Source: CAYONM01 sp964405325
GTDB lineage: Bacteria > Planctomycetota > UBA11346
DNA length: 18,479 bases
Direction of reading: 5' to 3'
Assembly: GCA_964405325.1 (NCBI GenBank)
Contig: CAYONM010000051.1
Location: forward strand, 1-18,479
Part shown: positions 7,803 through 14,245 of the stretch, one piece after another
Position numbering within the stretch: position 1 is the first letter of the stretch
Layout of the letters: each line of letters starts with the position of its first letter
The notes under the pieces: model-generated
Databases searched by the model: none
The model's input: only the letters and a program-made list of their open reading frames with translations
Told to the model about the DNA's origin: nothing
Program-made: the position numbers and the translations under genes

Positions 7803-8900
7803 ATGCGCCAGTTCGCCATTCTGATTGCCAGCGTTGTCCTGCTGGGATCGATTTCCGCGCAAGAAGATGACAACCGCGACACCGTCATTCGGGACGATGG
7901 CCGGCCGATGTATGTCTACGTCGGCTCCGAAGGCCTGGAAGAACTGACCTATTCAGTCACCGAAAATGCGGCCAGCAGCCAAACCCTCCGCTACACAGAA
8001 GTCAGCGGTGTCCGTTATCATGGCATGGGGGATGGTTTCTGGCAACGCGCCCGGCAGGCCCAGAACGCCGACGACAATCAGACCGCAGCCGACAACTATC
8101 TGCGCTTGTACGAAAATGCCCTGCAGGAATGGGAGCGTGCCTATGGCTTGTACGGCCACGGCGTGATGCTGGAAACCATGGGCAAACACGCCGAAGCGAT
8201 CCCGATCTTCCGTCGCTTTCTCGAGGAGATGCCCGAACATCGCCTGGTATTGAATGTCCTCTACCGCCTCGGCATGAATCTAGTCTGGGCCGACCAGAGT
8301 GACGAATCCGATCAGATACTCGAACGGCTCAAGGAACTCAGTCGAGGCCGCATGGCGCGCCGGGCCGAAAATCGCATGAAGGCCATCACGGCACTGCTTT
8401 ACATCGTCAAAGATCAATTCAAGGAAGCGGAACGGCACGCCCGCATCCGCTTCAGCATAGACCACGACGAGGCCTGGGTCTTCGGCGACAAGGAGATCTG
8501 GCAGCACTGGAGCATGGTCTGGGGCAAAGCGTTGGAAGAGGCGGAGGAATGGCGCGACGCCGTCCGTCACTATGAAGGCATGCTCAAACCCCTGGGCAAT
8601 GACCCGGCCGCCCGCGCCACGATCACCCTGAAATTGGCCGAACTCAAACTCCGTGACAGCAACGAAGACGGCGCCCTGTACGATTTCCTGGTCCTGGACG
8701 CCATGCCGGTCGGCAGCCCCACCGCCCGCGCCCGCGCCCGCTTGTTCGCTGCCAGCATCATGCTGAAGCGGGCCGACCAGGCCGAAAGCGACCAGCAGGA
8801 GCGTATGCGCGACGTCGCCAAGGTGATGCTCCAGGCCGTCGCCAGCTCCGAAGAAGCCGATTACGCACCAAAGGCGACGAAGCTGCTGGAAAGCCTCTGA
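7803..8900 (+). CDS. Exported TPR protein, third gene of the operon
   Basis: A 365-residue protein with a clean signal peptide (MRQFAILIASVVLLGSISA, cleavage before QEDD). Residues 25-75 (DDGRPMYVYVGSEGLEELTY, then LRYTEVSGVRYHG) look like a beta-rich module. Its position matches the beta module of the preceding protein, which suggests related architecture. Helix-turn-helix repeats follow, such as KHAEAIPIFRRFLEEMPEH and EEWRDAVRHYEGMLKPLG. GGGAGA before ATG gives a good ribosome binding site. The stop lies within the left copy of a 55-base sequence that is repeated across the assembly gap, so the C-terminus depends on correct assembly there. The function is unknown; it is probably a periplasmic partner of the other two. 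Confidence 0.86.
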   Translation: MRQFAILIASVVLLGSISAQEDDNRDTVIRDDGRPMYVYVGSEGLEELTYSVTENAASSQTLRYTEVSGVRYHGMGDGFWQRARQAQNADDNQTAADNYLRLYENALQEWERAYGLYGHGVMLETMGKHAEAIPIFRRFLEEMPEHRLVLNVLYRLGMNLVWADQSDESDQILERLKELSRGRMARRAENRMKAITALLYIVKDQFKEAERHARIRFSIDHDEAWVFGDKEIWQHWSMVWGKALEEAEEWRDAVRHYEGMLKPLGNDPAARATITLKLAELKLRDSNEDGALYDFLVLDAMPVGSPTARARARLFAASIMLKRADQAESDQQERMRDVAKVMLQAVASSEEADYAPKATKLLESL

Positions 8901-8920
8901 ACGACAGCAACTCGTGCCCT

Positions 8921-8951
8921 GCCAAAGGGTGCCAAAGGGTGCCAAAGGGTG
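8921..8951. repeat. Decamer tandem repeat, left of gap
   Basis: Three perfect copies of GCCAAAGGGT plus one base run into the N tract, so the true copy number is unknown. The same array recurs at 9076-9106. Confidence 0.9.
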
Positions 8952-9051
8952 NNNNNNNNNNNNNNNNNNNNNNNNNNNNNNNNNNNNNNNNNNNNNNNNN
9001 NNNNNNNNNNNNNNNNNNNNNNNNNNNNNNNNNNNNNNNNNNNNNNNNNNN
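8952..9051. other. Assembly gap of 100 N
   Basis: The run is exactly 100 N, the usual placeholder for a gap of unknown size. Nothing can be said of its content. Open frames that read across it are meaningless. Confidence 0.98.
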
Positions 9052-9075
9052 CTGAACGACAGCAACTCGTGCCCT

Positions 9076-9106
9076 GCCAAAGGGTGCCAAAGGGTGCCAA
9101 AGGGTG
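9076..9106. repeat. Decamer tandem repeat, right of gap
   Basis: Three perfect GCCAAAGGGT units plus one base, the same as the array left of the gap. The 10-base period is close to one helical turn, so all units would face the same side of the DNA. Confidence 0.9.
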
Positions 9107-9155
9107 GCCACGCCTTGAACGGCATCTGCGGCGTTGCAGAACCCTCGGTCATTCC

Positions 9156-9190
9156 ATGAAAACGGCGGCCCCTGTGGCCTACGTTTTCAT
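9156..9190. terminator. Bidirectional hairpin terminator between convergent genes
   Basis: The arms ATGAAAACG (9156-9164) and CGTTTTCAT (9182-9190) pair perfectly, and an inner GGCC/GGCC pair closes a CCTGT loop. The A and T tracts lie within the stem, as in terminators that work on both strands. It lies after the + strand three-gene operon and touches the stop codon of the - strand DUF1573 gene. Confidence 0.6.
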
Positions 9191-9945
9191 TATCGCAGAT
9201 GCCCGAAGGGATCGGTTCCGCGACCAGCATCGTGCCGCACCACCGTCTCGAACCAGAGCTCGATTCGTTTTTTGCTCGATTGATTGGTGCGCAGGATCAA
9301 CGACTCCTGATACCGTTTTTCCGCTGGCTGTTCGTCACGCCCGGTGGCGATCAGCAGCCAAGTACGCATATCCAAGCGCCGCTTCTCAAAACCCCACAGC
9401 GCCGTCTGGTTGTCAATTTCGACGAGTTCCAGACCGCCATCCGGCATCGTCTCCGGCGGACAGCCGATCCGGATGATTTTACGCTGCTGTGCCAGCTCGC
9501 CGGGTCGCGTATCCGTCAGATACCGATACACATCGCGAAACGCACCGCTCTCCGGCCGCTCCGCCGCACTCGCGAGATGTGGCGGGATCAAATCCACGCT
9601 CACCAAGGGCACTACCTGCCAGGTCGCCGGCACCACCAAGGGTTCCAGTTCCGGATCGTTGTGATACAGAATCACCTGTCGATCCAAGAGCCCAGAATAA
9701 TTGCGATTCTCGACCCGCATCCGCAGGGTGGTTTCCGCCCCCGGCAACAGAAAACGCTGCGTCAGGTGCAATTCCTGACAGACGCAGGTGCTGTCCAGCA
9801 ATTCGATACGGATTGCCCGGTCGTAGGGATTACTGAGGACATCTTCTCGAATAAAGGGCTGGTCCTCGCGCAACACCCGCAATTCGCTGGCCATCACCGC
9901 AGTGCAACCAGCAACAAACAGCATGACCTGCAAGCAATATCGCAT
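9190..9945 (-). CDS. Exported DUF1573-family protein
   Basis: A 251-residue protein with a signal peptide (MRYCLQVMLFVAGCTAVMA). The first 120 residues resemble DUF1573, an immunoglobulin-like beta domain of exported proteins. They contain the N-terminal element NPYDRAIRIELLDSTCVCQE, with CxC where the family usually has CGC, then strands ending in RQVILYHNDPELEPLVV, much like the common nTNDP-x-x-P pattern. The rest is not recognised. The start is either ATG 9945, which forms a TGATG overlap with the DUF2062 stop, or GTG 9948 just upstream, which overlaps it as GTGA. I chose ATG. It is the last gene of the bioD block and ends at the bidirectional hairpin. DUF1573 has no proven biochemical role. 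Confidence 0.75.
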   Translation of the reverse strand: MRYCLQVMLFVAGCTAVMASELRVLREDQPFIREDVLSNPYDRAIRIELLDSTCVCQELHLTQRFLLPGAETTLRMRVENRNYSGLLDRQVILYHNDPELEPLVVPATWQVVPLVSVDLIPPHLASAAERPESGAFRDVYRYLTDTRPGELAQQRKIIRIGCPPETMPDGGLELVEIDNQTALWGFEKRRLDMRTWLLIATGRDEQPAEKRYQESLILRTNQSSKKRIELWFETVVRHDAGRGTDPFGHLR

Positions 9946-10598
9946 CACATCGCCTGGCGTTCCGGCGGCGGGGTTTCACCCGCTCCTGGTTCCCTGGCCG
10001 CCGCCGACTTGGTCAACCGCAGCGCCCGATGTTTTTCCGACCAATTACCACGACGATGCTCGCGACGATGCTGATATTTCTGCACCAGGCGCAATGCTGG
10101 TACATAGACGATGGCGGCGTTGATGGTGCCAATGATGACACCACCGATGAACATGGCGATAGTCGCCGACCACACCGCTTCGCTGAACAGATACAAGATG
10201 CCTTCCCAGACCCCCATGCCAAATCCATGCGTGGCAATCAGTTCATTGATATGCGTCCAGATCTGTTCCATCCGGGACCACGTCACGCGCTCACCAGCAA
10301 AGGTCCCACCAACCCAGTTGATCAAGAGATACATGGGGATCATGGTGATCGGATTGCTCATCCAAACCCCAGGCAGAGTTGCTACGAAGCTGAAACGAGC
10401 CAGCAGCGACAGCCCCAAACAGGTCAGCATCTGAATTCCGACAATGGGCAGCCAGCCAATAAAGAATCCAAGGGCTATGCCGCCGGCAATACGATGCGGT
10501 CGATCATCCAGGGAACGGATCCGGTGCCAGATCAGCGCCAGTTTATGTCGCCACTGTCGCAGCATGGACTTCCTGGTCGGTGGGGCACCGCGAATCAT
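9945..10598 (-). CDS. DUF2062 inner-membrane protein
   Basis: A 217-residue integral membrane protein. Residues 35-100 carry the DUF2062 pattern (RIAGGIALGFFIGWLPIVG, then GVWMSNPITMIPMYLL), a family often found alone or fused to glycosyltransferases. Hydrophobic spans lie near 38-60, 66-97 and 141-170. The tail from 175 is basic and probably cytoplasmic. ATG overlaps the bioD stop as ATGA, and GGAG seven bases before it, inside bioD, makes the start firm. The 3' end is coupled to the DUF1573 gene. The molecular function of DUF2062 is not established. Confidence 0.85.
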   Translation of the reverse strand: MIRGAPPTRKSMLRQWRHKLALIWHRIRSLDDRPHRIAGGIALGFFIGWLPIVGIQMLTCLGLSLLARFSFVATLPGVWMSNPITMIPMYLLINWVGGTFAGERVTWSRMEQIWTHINELIATHGFGMGVWEGILYLFSEAVWSATIAMFIGGVIIGTINAAIVYVPALRLVQKYQHRREHRRGNWSEKHRALRLTKSAAAREPGAGETPPPERQAM

Positions 10599-11260
10599 GC
10601 CACTGCTCCGAGCACTGCTCTGGCCAAGGGTTCAGCATGCGCATCACCTGCACCAAAGGGCAGGTCATAGAGGACCGGCACCCCGGTGACTGCTGACAAT
10701 TCGCTGGCTGCGCAACGCAGCGCCAGCTCATTCGGATCGAGATCGGCATGCCAATTGAGCACCAGACCGACTACCCGCCGACCACGCCGCTGAATCGCTT
10801 CCACGCTCAGGGCGGTATGGTTCAGGGTCCCCAGATGTGGCCGGGTCACGAGCAGCACGGGCAGATCCTCACAGAGATCAAGAATGGTAGCACGTTCATC
10901 GCATAAGGATACCAGCGCTCCGCCCACCCCCTCCACCAGCACATCGCCAGGAGCCAATCGAATCCGCGCCAAACCAGCACGCAATTCCGACAGCGGCAGG
11001 GCCCGCCCCTGGGCCGCAGCAGCGATGTGGGGCGCCGCTGCGGCCTGCAATTGCACTGGCACCACGCTGGCCGGGTCCTGGCCGTCAGCGCACAGCGCTT
11101 CCAGCGGATAGGCATCCTCGGCCTTGCCATCAATCAGGGGGCAGGCCACCGGCTTGTGCAACCAGACCGAGCGCCCCAGGGCGCGCAGCCCCCGCGTCAA
11201 CAGCACGGTAACCCGGGTCTTGCCGACCCCTGTATCGGTTCCTGATATCACCAGTTGCAT
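10595..11260 (-). CDS. bioD: ATP-dependent dethiobiotin synthetase
   Basis: A 221-residue cytoplasmic enzyme that closes the ureido ring of biotin from 7,8-diaminopelargonate, CO2 and ATP. The P-loop is GTDTGVGKT (7-15) with Lys14. HKPVAC (35-40) holds the conserved second lysine. APHIAA (76-81) matches the family's SPHxAA element, and VEGVGG (109-114) is the VEGAGG motif with one change. The length is normal (220-240). The start codon overlaps the preceding stop as TGATG, and the end overlaps DUF2062 as ATGA. No bioA, bioB, bioF or bioH is in the window, so the biotin pathway must be split or fed from elsewhere. Confidence 0.95.
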   Translation of the reverse strand: MQLVISGTDTGVGKTRVTVLLTRGLRALGRSVWLHKPVACPLIDGKAEDAYPLEALCADGQDPASVVPVQLQAAAAPHIAAAAQGRALPLSELRAGLARIRLAPGDVLVEGVGGALVSLCDERATILDLCEDLPVLLVTRPHLGTLNHTALSVEAIQRRGRRVVGLVLNWHADLDPNELALRCAASELSAVTGVPVLYDLPFGAGDAHAEPLARAVLGAVA

Positions 11261-11916
11261 CAGCGCGCACTCCCTTGCAACAAGTCCCCACAGCGCTCCT
11301 GAAGCTGCTGCGCCACCAAAAGCAGCGCGGGATCATGATCGGCGCGCTTGGCGTATTCCTGGTTGGTACCGTCCAACAGCACCATCACGCTGCGCGCGTG
11401 ACGACGCGCCAATTCCAGCTGCGCCAAACGCTCCTGTGGGTCGGTTTCCGCATCGGGCGCAGCAGCCCGCCATGCCGCCAGAGCGACCGAAAAGTGCTGA
11501 CCCGCGTCGCTGATATTGTCTTCCAAATGCTGAGTCGGCGCCGTCGCCGGATCGCTGAGAGGATTCCGCTCGACGGATTCCGGCGGAGTATCGAGCGCGG
11601 CCTCGGCCTGTTGCTGCGCTTCCGGATTCTGCGCCAGCCACCGTTGGTAGAGCTGCTCGGCCTGCGTCAGCAGGCCGCCATCACCCCAGATGCTGGCACC
11701 GGTCTCACGCAGATAGTGCTCGGTCTCATCGACCATGTAGCGGGTCTCATCACGCGTGATCAACCACCAATCGGCATCAAACACGTGCAGAGTGAAGCCA
11801 TCGGCCTGGCCATCCAGGTCACGATCCAGATCCCAATTGGCCCAAACTCCGATCCCCACTGCCAGACCGGCCGCAACCAACACGATCAGCATGCCATAAC
11901 GAAAAATGGTGGACAT
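11260..11916 (-). CDS. Membrane-anchored protein of unknown function with Asp-rich loop
   Basis: I do not recognise this 218-residue protein. A single N-terminal hydrophobic segment (about 7-26) without an obvious cleavage site suggests an inner-membrane anchor with the rest in the periplasm. Just after it, DLDRDLDGQADGF (29-41) resembles the calcium-binding loops of thrombospondin type-3 and dockerin repeats (DxDGxxDG), but there is only one copy. The remainder is helical and rich in Gln, Glu and Ala, with a proline-rich break near 110-125. GGGAGG before ATG gives a strong ribosome binding site. It is the first gene of the bioD block and overlaps bioD as TGATG, so bioD depends on its translation. 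Confidence 0.8.
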   Translation of the reverse strand: MSTIFRYGMLIVLVAAGLAVGIGVWANWDLDRDLDGQADGFTLHVFDADWWLITRDETRYMVDETEHYLRETGASIWGDGGLLTQAEQLYQRWLAQNPEAQQQAEAALDTPPESVERNPLSDPATAPTQHLEDNISDAGQHFSVALAAWRAAAPDAETDPQERLAQLELARRHARSVMVLLDGTNQEYAKRADHDPALLLVAQQLQERCGDLLQGSAR

Positions 11917-11964
11917 GGCTCCCTCCCTCTCAACCGGGCGCGGGCAGGATAGGGCCAGCTGAAT

Positions 11965-11993
11965 GAAGGAAAGACCAGCCTGGCCGGGCTGTC
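11965..11993 (-). terminator. Weak terminator after the thioredoxin-fold gene
   Basis: On the - strand GACAGCC and GGCTGGTC form a stem with one bulge, followed by TTTCCTTC. It overlaps the stop codon of the thioredoxin-fold gene and separates the two blocks of - strand genes. The T run is interrupted, so partial read-through is likely. Confidence 0.35.
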
Positions 11994-13134
11994 ACGGTAG
12001 CGCCGGCAGCAGCTCGTCATCGACCGGAGCCTGGTCGGCCAGGTCCCGAAGCGCGGCCCCGATCCGGGCTCGGGTGCGGTCCGGATCACCGGTGACCAAA
12101 TCGGTGGCCTGGATCACGCCATCGCCAGCAATCAGGATCAGATGCGGCACCGCCTCCACCCCCAAAGCCGGCAGCGCCGGCTCCTGCCAGCCCAGGCCAC
12201 GACCGATCAGGGTGCCGGGCAGTTGCTGCTCCAAGGCATAGGCCTGGGCCTGGGCCAACTGACCTTCGTGATGCAGACTCCAACAGACCACCGACAGCTC
12301 CGGATGCGTCGCTGCAACCGCCGCGACCAGGGGATCGGTCACCCGACAGGACGGCGCCCAGTGGGCATAGACATACAGCAGAACCGGACGTCCCTGCTCC
12401 TTGCTGAGCCGCCACTGCACCTGTGGCGCTTCGAGCAAGGGGATCTCAGCATCAGGGAAGCGCAGACCGACTATGGCATCGCTCCGGGTCCCCACCTGCT
12501 CACGCACCGTCTCCGCGGCCGCGTCGTTCTGCGCCTGGAGCCAGTCCTGAATGGCCACCACCGGCATCTGCGCTGCCTCCATGACCAGCACCCGTCGATG
12601 ATACAGAGCCGTGCGCTTAGCCGGCTCGGCGTCAGCCAGCAAGGCCAGGGCGGCGTCACAGGCCTGCAGGGCCGGCTCTAGCAGGCCCTGCAACTCGAAA
12701 CGCTCCGCTTCGGCCACGTGCGCTGCCACCAGTTGTGGCACGGCCGCCTGTTCCTGCCGCAGGGTGTCGACCAGATATTCTGGCACCACCTGCTCGGGAT
12801 CCCGTCCCAGCTGCAGGCGCCAGTGTTCGATACGCAGATCCTGCCAGGAACCCCGCTGATCCGACTCGAGCAACGCACCGAGCCGCTGCAAGGTGGCGCC
12901 GGCCGGGTCGATCATCTCCGCATGCAGCTGCGCCCGAGCGATGGCAAACAACCAACGCCGCTGCGCCACGGTCTCCCAGCTACCAGCCTCATAGGCTTGC
13001 TGCAGTGCCGTCACCAAGGCACCGGTCCCAACCAGATCGTCAGGTAGGCTGCCGCGCAGCCGGCGGATCTGCTCGTCGACGTCTGCCGCAACCGCCAGAC
13101 CACTGATCAGCAGCAACGCCATGAGACGACTCAT
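11992..13134 (-). CDS. Exported thioredoxin-fold protein with degenerate active site
   Basis: A 380-residue protein with a signal peptide (MSRLMALLLISGLAVAA). Residues 20-225 are helical and unrecognised, possibly TPR-like. Residues 235-370 form a thioredoxin-like domain of the TlpA kind: GRPVLLYVYAHWAPSC (248-263) leads to the active site, and VPHLILIAGDG (329-339) contains the expected cis-proline (Pro330). The redox motif reads Cys263-Arg-Val-Thr266, so the second cysteine of CxxC is replaced. That rules out ordinary dithiol reductase chemistry but leaves monothiol chemistry or substrate binding possible. ATG 13134 overlaps the phosphatase stop as ATGA. The longer open frame upstream is antisense-type shadow inside the phosphatase gene. 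Confidence 0.82.
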   Translation of the reverse strand: MSRLMALLLISGLAVAADVDEQIRRLRGSLPDDLVGTGALVTALQQAYEAGSWETVAQRRWLFAIARAQLHAEMIDPAGATLQRLGALLESDQRGSWQDLRIEHWRLQLGRDPEQVVPEYLVDTLRQEQAAVPQLVAAHVAEAERFELQGLLEPALQACDAALALLADAEPAKRTALYHRRVLVMEAAQMPVVAIQDWLQAQNDAAAETVREQVGTRSDAIVGLRFPDAEIPLLEAPQVQWRLSKEQGRPVLLYVYAHWAPSCRVTDPLVAAVAATHPELSVVCWSLHHEGQLAQAQAYALEQQLPGTLIGRGLGWQEPALPALGVEAVPHLILIAGDGVIQATDLVTGDPDRTRARIGAALRDLADQAPVDDELLPALP

Positions 13135-13925
13135 GACCGTTCGCGTTCCTGCTGGATCAGGCTGATCGCCTCTTCGTGCACTCGGCCATTGCTGGCGACG
13201 GCGCCGATGCCCCAAGGGCCATGCTGGCCATCCAGATCGGTAAAACAGCCACCGGCTTCCTGTACGATCAACGACGGTGCCGCCATGTCCCACAGCTTGA
13301 GACGGGGCTCGATCATCAATTCCGCGCGTCCCGAGGCGATCAGCATGTGCGCATAGGCATCGCACAGTCCGCGCTGCAGGTAGGTACCATCGCTGAGTCG
13401 ATCGAACAAAGCACCGAGCCCATTATCCGAAAACCATCCTTTGGATTCGAAGCACCACAGGGCATCAGCGACATGCGCGGTATGGCTGACCCGGATCGGC
13501 TCACCATTGCAGTAGGCGCCGCCACCGAGACTGGCTTCGTAGAGCTCGCCCAGGGCCGGAATGGCGACCGCCGCCGCGACAATGGCCGGGCCGTCCGGCA
13601 GATGTTGCTCGCAAGCCACCAGGGTCGCCCACAGAGGCACGCCATGGACGAAGTTCCGGGTGCCATCCACCGGATCGACGATCCAGCGCCGGCCGGTACT
13701 GCCGACTCGACCAGCGCTCTCTTCACCCAACCAAGCATCCTGCGGAAAAGCGCCAGCCAAAATGCGATGAATGGTCTGCTCGGCTTCGCGGTCAGCCTGG
13801 GTCACCGGACTGTCGTCCGGCTTCCATTCGACGCTGAGGTCGAGCCGCCGGAAGTGCCGTAAGGCCACTTGACCACCCTGCCACGCCGCTGCCAGGGCCA
13901 AGGATCGCTCCGCTGCAAAAGTCAT
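13131..13925 (-). CDS. Inositol-monophosphatase-family phosphatase, perhaps histidinol-phosphatase
   Basis: A 264-residue Mg2+-dependent, Li+-sensitive-type phosphatase. GEES (67-70), DPVDGTRNF (84-92, metal ligands Asp84 and Asp87) and WDMAAP (212-217, Asp213) are the three family signatures and are intact. The segment HGVPLWATLVAC after DPVDGT resembles the HisN-like subgroup, which dephosphorylates histidinol phosphate, more than true inositol phosphatases, but substrate cannot be fixed from sequence. The length is normal for the family. The start overlaps the stop of a possible small ORF as ATGA, and the end overlaps the thioredoxin-fold gene the same way. No other histidine biosynthesis gene is present here. 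Confidence 0.92.
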   Translation of the reverse strand: MTFAAERSLALAAAWQGGQVALRHFRRLDLSVEWKPDDSPVTQADREAEQTIHRILAGAFPQDAWLGEESAGRVGSTGRRWIVDPVDGTRNFVHGVPLWATLVACEQHLPDGPAIVAAAVAIPALGELYEASLGGGAYCNGEPIRVSHTAHVADALWCFESKGWFSDNGLGALFDRLSDGTYLQRGLCDAYAHMLIASGRAELMIEPRLKLWDMAAPSLIVQEAGGCFTDLDGQHGPWGIGAVASNGRVHEEAISLIQQERERS

Positions 13926-14119
13926 GCACGGAGCCTGGACCAGCCGATGACGGCATCAAGCAGCGGCGTGCGTCGGGCCTCGTCGGGCCTCAGGGCCGCG
14001 CCCGCCGCTGGGAGCGCTGGAGCACCAACTCGGCCTTCCTGGCATCGTCTCCAGCCGGCGCACTTCGGCAGAAAACTCAGGTCAATCCAGTGACAGTGAC
14101 CCAGGTGGAAACGAGGCAT
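13922..14119 (-). CDS. Possible small protein of 65 residues, coupled to the phosphatase
   Basis: The ORF begins MPRFHLGHCHWIDLSFLPKC and ends with a TGA that overlaps the phosphatase start codon as ATGA, the junction type used throughout this block. It is not recognised. The N-terminal part has three histidines and two cysteines within about 25 residues (H5, H8, C9, H10, C20, C25), while the second half is rich in Ala, Arg and Pro. The ribosome binding site is weak (AAGAG six bases before ATG). The frame stays open far upstream because it is antisense to the kinase, so openness is no evidence of coding. It may be non-coding leader. Confidence 0.35.
   Translation of the reverse strand: MPRFHLGHCHWIDLSFLPKCAGWRRCQEGRVGAPALPAAGAALRPDEARRTPLLDAVIGWSRLRA
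13971..13990. repeat. Two tandem copies of a decamer
   Basis: CGTCGGGCCT occurs twice in a row without change, in the GC-rich stretch upstream of the phosphatase. It is too short to interpret further. Confidence 0.8.
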
Positions 14120-14245
14120 GGTCCACTCTTTTCTTTGCACGCTTTGAACGGCCCTGCGTCGGGCTCGACCCGAACGCCGTCGCGTGCCAGCCCACCCGCC
14201 AAGCTCCTGACTGGACCGATGTGAGTCACTTGTGATAGTGTCGAT
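14120..14245. promoter_or_regulatory. Divergent intergenic region with dyad
   Basis: This gap separates the kinase (+) from the - strand phosphatase block and must hold their promoters. Counted from the phosphatase start it is 320 bases. TCACTTGTGA (14226-14235) is a perfect short dyad, overlapped by CACT(N6)AGTG (14227-14240). It lies immediately before the kinase start. No confident -35/-10 pair was found. Confidence 0.3.

Larger units (their letters stand above)
8897..9106. repeat. Identical 55-base copies on both sides of the gap
   Basis: Positions 8897-8951 and 9052-9106 are identical over 55 bases, starting CTGAACGACAGCAACTCG and ending with the decamer repeats. Both copies abut the N run exactly. 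This fits two contigs that overlap by one assembly k-mer and were scaffolded rather than merged. It could also be a true duplication. Confidence 0.9.

Noticed and set aside
8921..9106. The decamer repeats as a CRISPR array
   Set aside because: The units are 10 bases, directly adjacent and without spacers, and no cas gene is present.
13135..13365. A longer start for the thioredoxin-fold protein
   Set aside because: The extension lies inside the phosphatase gene in another frame; ATG 13134 gives a signal peptide and an ATGA overlap.
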